From contig NC_134526.1 of assembly GCF_027942865.1 (NCBI RefSeq), positions 9,828,284 through 9,892,283 of the forward strand: a DNA stretch of 64,000 nt, written 5' to 3'. The DNA comes from Odontesthes bonariensis. Its lineage: Eukaryota > Chordata > Actinopteri > Atheriniformes > Atherinopsidae. The translations under genes and the position numbers were made by a program. Positions within the stretch are counted from its first letter, which is position 1, and every line of letters begins with the position of its first letter. Of the stretch, positions 39,601-51,900 are shown piece by piece. The notes beneath the pieces were generated by a model. That model was not told where the DNA came from. It did not search any database and saw nothing but the letters and a program-made list of their open reading frames with translations.

Positions 39601-42600
39601 ATGTGAAAATAACATTTATTAACATCTATAACTCCATCAGGAAAGATGCTGTTCACCGTTCAAAAAAATCAGAGTAGCCTATAATAGACCAGCGGCAAAA
39701 TGTTTTTTCCAGCTACCTTCAGAGTAGTCCCAAATTCACAATAACGCAGTGGTACAATAGTACTATACAGTGACAGTGGTAGAGCTCTCAAAAGGCTTCG
39801 GCCTCTCCAAGAGAGTAGTAAGAAATCTGTTGTCTGTACTCACTAGAGGGAATTTTTTTCTGGATAGTGATGCATTTTATTGTAAAAGCCCAGTGATTCA
39901 CTGCGGCCTGGTTCCTCCAGACTGAGATCAAAGCCACGCTGGCACAGTCAGGGCTGCTGAAGAGACACACTGTTTAGTCTGCGGTAAATTTCTCTCTGTC
40001 TCCTCACCTCTCCTGTGCTGGCAGCTGTCCATTAGGGATACTGTCACAGCATGGCTGAATATAGACAATCCAGTCAGGTTTTGTCTTCCTCCCTTTCTTC
40101 TGTCAAGCCCCTCTTTATCCATCCCTATCACAGAGCTCCGGATCAGATCTCAAACAGGCATAGCTCTGTGAAGTCATAGCTGCCTGAATGCTGGCAGCCC
40201 GTGTCGATCAATGAGGGCTTTATCGGTCATAATATTTCAGCTACTGAGATACTTTCAAAGCGTATTGATTCTGCTGAATTATTCATGAGACTGCTTCAAA
40301 ATCACTGCGGCCTGAACAGAGTGACACACTTAACCACAATTGTTTTCTTCCACTTCGATTCATCATCTGTCAAATCTGTCTTTGTAACTGTTTTTTATTT
40401 CTCCCCAGCCTGTCCACTTGGCCCAGAGCTGTTTTCAAGTAGAAGCCTTTGGACACACCTTCATTCTAGACCTGGAACTAAACCAGTTAGTATCATCAGA
40501 TCAGTTTTCCTTCTTTTTGTTCATGCCTGTGTCAGTAAGTGCTCTTAATTTACTGCAGCTGTTCTCATTAGCATTTTCCCTGCTCTTACACTAATGCACT
40601 CAGCGCTTCTATTATGGTACAAGACAAGATGGGGAATACCACTGTGGCACACTCACAGACACAGACACAGACACACATTTTAATAATATCTCATGCTAAT
40701 AAGGGCTGTAATTCTTTACGGAATACATTTGAGGGGAGAATCTCTGTTGGAAGATATTCCAGAGGAAATTTTGTGACTGATATCGGTTCCTGGTACAGAT
40801 ATTGACAATATCTCTGTTATCACTGCAGTCACTTGCTGTCATCAGATTATATGGAGCGGCACTTTAACCTCGATGGCAGACCCCTGCAGTCTTTGGTAAG
40901 ATTTTCTGTGATGGGTGGGTATGTGTGCTCACATGATGTTAGTGAGTGATGGTTCTTTAGCTTTAGAAAATCAGGTGCTGTTTTACAGTGATTTGTGGTT
41001 TGTCTGATGCAATCTTCAACTGGTCCAGAGCACATTATAACACAATTCCGCATATGGAGTGTAATTTCAGGTAAAAGATCTGTTTCTTTTTTTAGAAACA
41101 AAGAGGTTTTGTTTTGTTTGAACTTTTCTTTCAAGGTTTTTCTTTTTATATTTTACAGCTCTTACAGTTTGATCTCATCCTCCTGTTTAATCTATTTATA
41201 GAAAGTGCCTTGTGTACTCTCTGCTTTCAAAAGTAGGTTGCCATGTAGCTGTTAAGGTTGTGTCTGCATATTCATGGGTTTAAGTAGCAGCCTGCTTCTT
41301 CTCTGGGACAATAGGAAGGGGTGCAAAGTTACAAGCCCACTGAGAAAAACATCAAGAGAGCAGGGAGAATGAGAAAAAAACGTTGATGTCACGTGTTCGG
41401 ATCAGGACAGATAAGAGGAATGTGACTGCAATCAGCTCGCCAGGAGGGATGGCTAATGTTTTTTTTTTTATTTGTACAAATGTGCCACTCACTGCTCCTC
41501 GAGCACCCACCAATTCACCCAGCCAGCCAGCACAACGTGTCCCCACCTACAATCGCTCCAAACTCTCAGTCCCCCTGACCAATCACAAGCTTGTTTCCAT
41601 AGCAACCAGTTAGCTCAGCAGTATCATTAAGTTCTTGGCAGCCTAGAGAGAATGAAAGAAGACCAAGAGGGAGGGAAGAGAAAAGCTGGGGCGAGGGGAC
41701 TTAGAGGAGGAAGAGGAGGGGAGGAAATAAGGAGTAAAATGCCAGTGAATGCAAAAGCAAGACGAGCTTTGGCATTTTGGACGTGTATGTGTGTTTATTG
41801 ACAATCTGTTAGTATGCAGAGTGGTGGGAGAGAGATTGCTTGCAGGGCTGGGAGTGCAGACCTGCAGTCAGACCAGATTGTCACTCAGCTGGATGGAGGC
41901 CTCACGTGATGGTGTTACTGTTGCTGGACACGGCAGGCGTTGTGCTTTCGGGTCAGCATGCCAACAGACCAATCTCCGTCATTATTACATTCAGAGGCAT
42001 TGTTTGCCTGAGCTGTTGTTGTGAGCCAGAGACACCCTGTTGAAGTCAGTTAGAACCAGGTGAACCAGCATTTCCCGCCTTCGCTGGTGGTTCTCCTCAC
42101 CACTATAACCTTGTAAAGCAGATATCTTTGTCTCTGTCATCTTGTGTCCTTGAGTTGCAGCCAGCATGCTGTACTTCCCATTCTTAAATCTAACTGTGCT
42201 GGCAACAGGAGTGATAATTTATCGAAGAGATCTTCCAGCCAGGCATACCTCCCCCCCCTGTTGTGAGGAAAGCACAGGGGAGCGGAGTACAGCATAGGAC
42301 ACAAGTAGGTCACAAACTGTGCCATAACCATCGTAGCGTGGAACGAGTTAGAGCAGAGTAGCATATGAAGCATTTTCTTTTTTCCGTGCTGACATATCAT
42401 GATATGTAATGAAGTATGAGAGCAGGCCTGTGAAGCCTGGAGTGTGTCAGTAGCTGTTAAATGGAACAATGGTTTGTTGTTGCCACAGGGAGGGGAGCAC
42501 TGTTACTACCAGGGAAGGTTAAGAGACTTACCAGAGTCCTGGGCAGCTGTGTCCACCTGTCACGGCCTGTGGTGAGTGCAACATTAGAAATGCATCCATA

Positions 42601-42919
42601 ACATAAAGTACTACCTGCCTACATGCCTGTTTTTTTCAGCCCTGCGCCTCCCTAACTTTGGCTTTCTGGTGTTTTTCAGTGGCATGTTCTCTGATGGTTT
42701 CTTCTCTTATGGGATTGAGCCCGTTCACAATAGGAGCAATCAGGTAAACAATGAATTCATTTGAGTTGTAGTGGTGATTACAGAATTTTGATGAAGTTAA
42801 ATGGTGTATCAATGCTTATTTGGTTGTTTGGTTCTATTCTGGATATTTTTGTCTTTAGGATGATGGTGCTCACTTAATACACCGGATGCCTGATATCAGA
42901 CTTTCTCCCTACTGCCCAG
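36683..42919 (+). other. adam11: adam11 exons 1-7: signal peptide and prodomain
   Basis: Exon 1 encodes the leader. Exons 2-7 encode the prodomain: [17 protein letters not shown], the conserved [20 protein letters not shown] block across exons 3-4, and [20 protein letters not shown] in exon 5. A following exon-6 segment reads [16 protein letters not shown]. These match the order of the ADAM prodomain (reprolysin propeptide) closely. The introns are long and hold no other gene that I could see. Confidence 0.9.
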
Positions 42920-45900
42920 GTACATAGTCATTTATACAATATATCTACTCATGACACACCAGAAAACTCTTTCAACTAAGTCTTCCATCTAATATCTCGA
43001 TATTTAGTGTTAGTCTGCCTGAAACCATTCTTTTAAAATACATGTAATTTTGTTAGTTCAACCAAAATTGTGAACTTCTGAAAGCTGGACTAATACACCC
43101 AAACAAAGCTGTTGGGAGTTGGGAATTACTCCTGCATGTATACGCTCAAACTGGTCTAGGTGCTCTGCGCAGAAGAAGAAGGAACCAGTAACAAGGAAGA
43201 ATAACCAGAAGAGATTCCGTCCATTTTTTTATTACAAAAACAGGAAAAAAACTAATTTCCAAGAAAATTTGGACACTGTGTCAAATGTAAATAAAACCAG
43301 AATACAATGATTTACACATCTTATAAATCACTATTCTAATCACAATAGAACATAGAAAACATATCAGATGATGAAAGTGAGACATTATGCTGCTTGCTCA
43401 ACTTGAATTTGATTGAAAGTGGCGCATCTCAAAACATTGGGACAGGGCTGTGTTCACCACTGTGTAGCATCCCCTCTTCTGTTAACAACAGTCTGTAAAC
43501 GAGAACTGAGAAGACCACTTGCAAGGCCTTTGGGAGAGGAATGTTGTCCCATTCTTGTTTGATGTCAGAATCTAGCTGCTCAACAGTTCTGGATCTTCTT
43601 TGTCATATTTTGCATTTCATGATACTTGGACTGCAGGCAGGCTTCTATTATAAAGCCATGCTGTTGTGAAAGATGCCGTATTTGGTTTAGCGTTGTCAAG
43701 GCGTCTTAATGGGATCATATGTTGTATGATATTACTTTAACCTGTATTTGTGGATGGTACAATAAACTGTACTCACAGATAATGATTTCTGGAAGTGTTA
43801 CTGAGCCCACGCAGTGGCAGAGCCATGTCTCTGTTTAATGCATTACTGCCTGAGGGCCCAAAGATCATCGGGCATCCAATTCTGATTTTCTCTGAATCTT
43901 TGGATGATATTATGTAACGCAGATGATGGGATATTAAAAGTCTTCCCAGTTTAATGTTGGAGAACACTTTTATGAAATTGCTCCAGAATTTGTAGATGCA
44001 GTTTTTCGCAGTTTGTTGAACCTGAGAGACTCTGCCTCGCTAAGGTGCTCTCTTTATACCCAGTCATGTTACTGATAATTAGTTGCATCATCTTCCTCCA
44101 GCTGTTACATTGTAGCACCACTTACTTTTTCAGCCTTTTGTGTTGCTGCCATGAATTAAAGATAGGTTAATATTTTTCATTAAATAGGGAATGTCTCACT
44201 TTCAACATTTGATTTTGAATAAAATATTATTTTAGGAGATCATTGCATTCTGCTGTTATTTTTATTCTGAATAGCATCCTGACTTTTTTGGAATTGGGGT
44301 TGGATTGGATTGGAATACATTTCATGATACAGTATAAAGCTGCTCTCATTCATATTTGTTTGTTTGATTTGTCAACAAAAGGCTAAACATGTAAGAAATT
44401 GCTATAATGTGGCAACTGGCTGTCGCTTGAACAGTTGAAGCATTTTCGGGCTGTTGCATTGCTATCCACCTAACTTGTGTTACCCTCTCTTGCTTGCGTT
44501 AGCTTTACATTTAATGGATTCCTCACAGTGCATGCAATAAGCCTGCCTAGAAGGTTTTCCGGATTGGTTCCTCCAATCTTACATGTCCTACATAGAACAT
44601 TCAAGCTGTCTGACCTTGTGCTCTGTAAGTTCAAATCTTCAGCCATAGTCATGTAACACATAAAAAACATCTTATGAACACGATACCAAGGTTAAAAGAT
44701 TTCATCTTTGCAGAATCTGACTTTAAATGGTGTATAATATTCAGTAAATTCAGGGTGGTAATTACAGTCACAACAGTTGAAAATTGTATTGTTGTCACCA
44801 AACTTGGGATGATTATTATATTTTCCCTGTACAGTGCTTTAAATGTAACACATCTTAATGCCTGCATCTCTAATTCTCTGTGCATCCAGACTGCACAGAG
44901 GACAGTGAGTTGGACAGCAGAGGAGGTGATGGTGGTGATGACAGATTGGACCAAACAACGGAGCAGCAGGTGTCTGGGGGGCTGAAAAGATCTAAGAGAT
45001 TTGTTCGTAAGCCCTCTGTCCAGACTGAAACCAAATATATTGAGCTGATGGTCGTCAACGACAATGATATGGTGAGTTAAAGCAGTGCTTTGTACTGTAG
45101 CTTGGTGGATGGTGTGTGTGTACTGCAACTGTCACAAGGTGGATCCTGCATGCTTCTCCCCATTTCCCCCTCATTAACAACTTTTCAGATCTTAAGTTCA
45201 TTGTGTTTTTTTGAGAAATAAGCCTTTGCTGGTCTGGGGCATTCAGGTGTGTGTTAACACAATGCCAAGGAGGAAAGACATCAGCAATGATCTGAGAGAA
45301 GCAGTTATTGCTCATCAATCTGGGAAGGGTTATAATGTAATTTCCACACAATTTGGAATCCAGAAAAACCCAAGAGATACATCTCAGACTCTACAGGCCT
45401 CAGTTATCATATTAAATGGTAAAGTTAATGATAGTACAATTAGAAAAAAACTCAACAGGTATGATTTCTTTGGACAATTTTCAGGAACATGATAGTTTGG
45501 CTTAGGTTCGCAAAGCTGCATCTGAATAAACCCCAAGACTTCTGGAACAATGTCCTTTGGACAGTTGAGACCTTGTTTTGGTAGCCACAGGACCTGGACA
45601 CCTCAGCAGAATCTACTATGAGCTCCTCTGTATGCCAAAGTAATCTAGAGTCAAATGTGAGGCCATCTCCAGCAAAAAATTGGAAAAAAACTGAGACATG
45701 CAAAAGGGCAATGATCCCGAACACATCAACAAATATTCGACAGAATGACTGAAAAAAAAAGAATCAAGGCGTTGCAATGACACAGTCAAAGTTCAGACAT
45801 ATAGAGACTTAAAGAGAGGTGTGCATAAATGAATGCTTGTAAACATAAATTAATTTAAATGAAATGACTTCACAGATTGATTATGTCATACGGAGAAGAA

Positions 45901-48900
45901 TTGAAAGAGGATGTACTTCTTTTTCACATGTCTGCAACTGATAAGACTCAGAGAGATTCTCCAAAATGATTTACTTTACCTGCAAGAGCCTAAATGCATA
46001 ACAAAGTATCTGCTATGGACAAGAGCTTTAGAAATTTGCAAGGCCTTGTCATGATTCAAAAAGTTTTCACGTGATATTTATTAAGGAAATTCATGACATG
46101 AAGTGAAAATTGACTGACAATTAATTCCTAAAACTTCACATTAACACTTTTAATTTTCATTTGACTTAGTACACCCTGAAAATCTTTTAAATCTTCACCA
46201 ATTTAACTTCTAGCTGCAGTGATTCACATCAGCACTCCAGGGTTACGGATACAAGTACACTACTGACAACACCCAATGGTCAGATGGTGCAACACTCTTT
46301 TAATCATTTAAACTCTAATTGATTAAAACTTTGACTCATTTTTTAAAATGTGCATGTAGATTAACATTAGGGAAAATTTGGACTAAAGAGAAAGGTTTCT
46401 TTTTTTATTTATTTTTTTATTGAAATTTAATTAAAGACGGACCGAATCTTTTCAAGAAGTCCTAAATGGTTCTAATGTTGCACGGTTCACTCAGATTGAA
46501 AGTTGAGCCAGTCAAGAAATGTGAAGTCAAACTAAAGACGTGTTTATCTATTCATTTTCTGAATGCCGAAGAGGTTTTTGAGTTGGTTGTTTTTATGCAC
46601 TAATCTATCTGAGCTTTCCATGTAAGCCCTTTACACCAAAGTGAAATACTGGCCAGCATTATGGAAAAGGGGGATCCAAAATTGAATTAAATCAAACATA
46701 ACTTTAGAGCTGTCTCTTCTGATCTGTACAGTCGAGTGTGTGTTCGGGTGCGAGGGTTGCATCTCTCAAGCCATCTGTGCATCTTTGTCTATCCACAGTT
46801 TGTACAGCTGCGTCGCTCCGGCAGCCAAACCAAGAACTTTGCCAAAGCTGTGGTCAACACGGCAGATACGGTAACGACTGCTTTCCTCCTACTGTTAAAC
46901 TCTACGCACACACAACCAGCTGTCACAATGTGTGTGCTCATGTCCACATTTGGAAATGGTTTGTCCCAGATAGCTCTCAGCTCTCCGCAATCACAACAAC
47001 AAAGCTGATGGGCATTTTGTGGTTCCCAGATCTTTCAGGAACAGCTGAACACCAGGATTGTGCTTGTCGCCATGGAGACCTGGACTTCAAAAAATATGAT
47101 GCCCGTTGTGGAGGACCCATTGATAACACTGCAGAACTTCATGAAGTACAGGAAGGACAACATCAAGGAGCAGAGTGATGTTGTTCATCTTTTCTCGTAA
47201 GAGAAGGGCACTATATATATATATGCATGCTTTATATCTTGAGACCTTATTGTTGAGGCTTATCTGATGTTTGGGTTCTAGTTTAATTTTAAATGTTAGT
47301 GTGCTATGCTCCCCAGAGGGCGTACATTTCACAGTAGCCGCAGTGGGACGGCCTACACTGGAGGGGTGTGCTCTTTAACAAAAGGAGGAGGAATTAACGA
47401 GGTGAGGATAATAGGAAAAGGTTGTTTTGCACTGAAAAGGATTCATTAGAACTAAAAAATTAAGGTCAATCATAGTTTGACTTAATGTAGATTAAAAATA
47501 TTATACCTGAACTGTTATTTCAAAATTGACATCAGAGTCAAGATACACATTCAATATACATTTTCTAATCTCAATTTAGGTATACATTTATATGATGAAG
47601 AACCCATATATCTATATATATCTCATTTACTGGTTCATAGCTTTACTGTGTGGGGCAACTAGAACAACTATTACCATAGATACAACAGCTATCACTCATT
47701 ATTTTTCTGTCTCTTTCTGTAGCATCTCTTATCAGCCTCTGTATCACATATTCTGTTTCAGCTTGTGTCTTTTTAAGGCTTATGTGTCAAAAAATGTTTT
47801 GGTTTTTTTTGGCATCTCAACTTGGTCACCTTGGAGGTGTTATGCATGTCATTAAGTAAAGGTAGAAAAGCTTGAACTATAAATGAGACATTTCAGGCAG
47901 AACAGGAGGAGTGTCCTCTGTGGTAGAGAAAAACTTAGATAACATACTAAAGCAAAAGGAAAACTCCACAAAGCGTGCCATATTTCCTCTAATAAAACCA
48001 GGTTTCAATCAAAAGCTGGTCCACTTATAAGAGTTTGGACTGGAGTTGATATGAACAAATAAAGGCCAGGCCCCAATTCTGTTATTACAATGTGCTGGCC
48101 AAAGACAAGAACATACAAATATTCACCATTTTATCCAATCAATTGATGAACTAATCATGCTGTTTATGACATCTTTTCATACTGGATTAGGCATTAATCA
48201 GCGTCATTTTATCTAACAAGCATATTGTGTTTATGTGCACTGTTACAGATTGAGTTTTAAGGCATTATAGAATTTATGAAAAGTCATGCTCTTAACATTG
48301 AGATATAGAAATAAAGTCCTGCCTGTAGTAAAGGCCTGGTACCCGGAGCAGTTGAAGTTATAAAGGGTCTTTATTTGAGGAAATACTGTAATATCTTATT
48401 TTTTAAAAACCTTTTCTTGTTTTCTTCTTTTTTGTTTTAACCCTTTAGCTTTTAAGACCACGTTTTAAAGGATTACATCAGCTTTCTGTCTCTTCATATA
48501 AGGAGATTAATCACTCATTTGTCTATTTGTTCAATAATTATCTTGGGACAAAAGGACATCAGCTGACAACAGGCTAATAGCTCGCCTTAATTAGCCCTGT
48601 GGTTATAAAACCTGTCTAACAACACCTCTCTTAGAACTGAACGGGAAATAACCCATCATACTGTCTCACCTATCACTGAACACCTTTATTTTCATTCATG
48701 TTTTATGTACGTTTATGCAATCCAAATTACCTGCATGAGTCACTTACACAGACTTTGCTTTAGGCTCTTTGTTGATCTTAAAGTTAGACTGTTTTTCTTT
48801 CAACTTTAATGGAATGACTGCTGATGATGTGTATTACCAATGAACTGCATGTATACATCTAGAAACATACTGCTCACTGCTTTACCAGTATGAGCAAACC

Positions 48901-51900
48901 TTTACAACAGTTACTATACTATATACACATATACTAAACCATAATATATATTGGTTTTACAGGGGCATTATAATTTAGCAAATTGGTAATACAGTATTTC
49001 TGTACTAATCAAGCATAAACTGCCTTTAACAAAAACTAATAAACCAACCTTCACTTGTAAGACTTTCTCATGGTAGCTAGCGGCTATTCTTATCTCACAG
49101 AAAAAGGGCTAACACGTTGATCTGTGTGACTTTGTGCTAGTATGGGAGTGTAGGTGCAATGGCCATCATATTGTGCCAGAGTCTTGGCCAGAACATTGGG
49201 ATGAGGTGGAACAACGCACGAACCTCTGCAGGTGAGACAACAGGAAAGGCTTTGATATGCAGGGATCTGTATGCTGAGAGCTGAATAGAATAGATTCAAT
49301 TCAATGGATCAAAGACGTTTTGGTTTCCTTTTCCAGCAATTGTCTTCTGTAATTTGACATCTACATTTGGTGATTAGTCACCTGCATCCAAGAATAAAGG
49401 GTTGATGGGTAAAGGATTGCTACCACTGAACAATGGGTTCTATGATTAATGCTGACAAGCCATTAGGTTCATTATTCAATGCCAGCCCAAGAGATCCATG
49501 CTCATTCAGGGTGGCCCCTACCTGAGAATTAGTTCTATAGAAAGGCCTTAAATATCTTTTCACGTTTTGCTGCAGCATGCCAGCGATCACAGCTCGTATT
49601 AAACAGGCTGATCACCATCTTATTTTGCTCCCTGTGTTTTGTGTAATCTTAACCCATCTCATCTTTGGTTTTTTTTCTCTGTCTGATCCACTTTGTAGGT
49701 GACTGCAGGTGCCCAGATGCCTGGGTGGGCTGCATCATGGAAGACACCGGGTAAAATCCTCTAAGCTGCAATTTTCCTCACCTCATTTCCCTCAGTTGAA
49801 CAATTAAGCGCCTGTTTCAGAGGCTTGCTCTGACTTTCACTCAGTGCTCATGTGGCTGATAATCACAGCCTCAACGTGAAAGAAAATTGATGAAATGGTG
49901 GACACCAGCGTTTTGTGTAAGAGTTACAAATGATGAACTAAAAGTATTTACTACATGGGTGACTTGGATTAAGCTCCCCTTGACAGATGGAACAATACAG
50001 ATTTCAATTATTTATTTAAGTAATATCTAACTGCAGATGGTAACATTTCTGTCAGATTGCAACGTGATGGCACAGACACCCACGGTGGGTCTGGTGTTCC
50101 TTACTGGCAGAAAAGGATGCTACTGTTTGTGTTTTATTTCATGTCTTGATCCTTTTGTGTGTGTATGTGTGTTTGTGATCACAGATTTTATCTGCCCAGA
50201 AAGTTTTCTCGCTGCAGTGTTGACGAGTACACCCAGTTTTTGCTCCAGGGGGGTGGGAGCTGTCTCTTCAATAAGCCCAATAAGGTGAGGGGCATGCGGG
50301 GATGTGCCGTTTACACATACCCGGGTATTTTGAAAAACGCATATTTTCTAACCTTCGTTTTCAAAAAAAAACCCGTGCACACAGCCCCGTTTTTAAAAAA
50401 AAACCCCGTCTACATTGATCCGGAGAAATACGCTATCAGGAGCTGTTAAATTACGCCAAGCCTGACGGTGGCAATGTTAGAACAATGAGAATTCCACACA
50501 AGCCAATCAGAAGCCTAATAGAGAACCGCTGACAGGCAACTTTCTTCACAACATCAACAGAAGCGCGCATGTGAGTACTCTCACCCTGGATGTGCGGGCG
50601 TAGCAGTTCTGCTAGGGAAAGGAGTGAAAATCGTGACATCCTGAAATTTTCCCTCCATTCCTCCGGGACAACAAAGCCATTTTCAAAATTTTCCCACCAT
50701 AAAGCAGTCCGTCCGGGTCTAATCCAGAATCGCCGTCGCTGGCGGTGGTATGGCCGGGCTCTGTCTGCCAACAGAAGCTCCGCAATTGTTGCCCTCCGCG
50801 CCGTAATGCGCCTTTGTTGTTCAATACTTTGTAGGAGTGTAATTTTCAAAATCACACAAGCGAGTATAGCTCTCAACAAAATAAATGCTGCTAGTACCTC
50901 CATGCTTGCCAGATAAACAATGAATGGCGTTATCCTGCCACTATGGTGGATAGGGGCGGGGCTCTGTACTATGACGACAACTCCGCATTCCATTCTGAAA
51001 ACTCCGTTTTCGTCTTTCAACCAGTTTACACACAATCGCTAAACGGAGTTTTTAAAAAATCTCCACTTTTGCCGGAGTTTTTTTTTAGCTTCGTTTTCGG
51101 AGGAAAAAACTCCGTTTGTGTGTAAACGAAAGGCACAAACGAAGGGAAAGGTCTTCGTTTTTCAAAATACCCGGGTATGTGTAAACGGCACCTAAGAAAA
51201 CATCTTAATTTTCAGAGATGGAATATTTTCATCCCCTTTCTTTTTATAACTAATCTCTAAAATTGTTTCTTTTTAGCTGTTGGACCCTCCAGAGTGTGGA
51301 AATGGCTTTGTGGAGCCAGGAGAAGAGTGTGACTGTGGATCCCAGGTGGTAAGCAGCCAGCAGGACCACATGCAGATGGGCAGCAACTCCACCTTAGGTC
51401 TATATTTCATTCTGAGACAGTGAAGTGTTTTGTGAAACTGAGATGGTTGTTTTTTTTTCTGCCCGTGGCTGCAGGAGTGCGCCCGCAGCGGAGGAGCCTG
51501 CTGTAAAAAGTGCACCCTTACCCATGATGCCATGTGTAGTAATGGACTCTGCTGCAGTGGCTGCAAGGTGAGTTGATGAATTATCCAGACAGTTGGAGAA
51601 GTGAGCTAAATTCCTCAAGATTGATTGGGGAACTTGGTTTCCTGGCCCTCAGTTGGAAAAGGATGTATTGCCTTCTCCGGGTTGGGAGTGAGTTACTGTC
51701 TCAAATGGAGTCCGGGTATCTTCGGGTCTTGTTAGCAAGTGAGAATAGAACAAAGCCGGAGATTAACAAATGGACAGGGGCAGTATCTGCAGTGACGCTG
51801 CTCCTGCCAATGGAGTCAGTTGAGGTATTTGGGATGGATGGATAACTGAGGTACCAAACTGTAGAATTAGTAAAAAAATCTATGGAGATCATTTAGTCAC

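Noticed and set aside
44649-45128. 159-codon minus-strand frame opposite adam11 exon 8
   Set aside because: It is the antisense shadow of a real exon and its flanks; the exon on the plus strand has matching splice phases on both sides.
47087-47332. Minus-strand frame opposite adam11 exon 10
   Set aside because: Shadow of the plus-strand exon 47030-47196.
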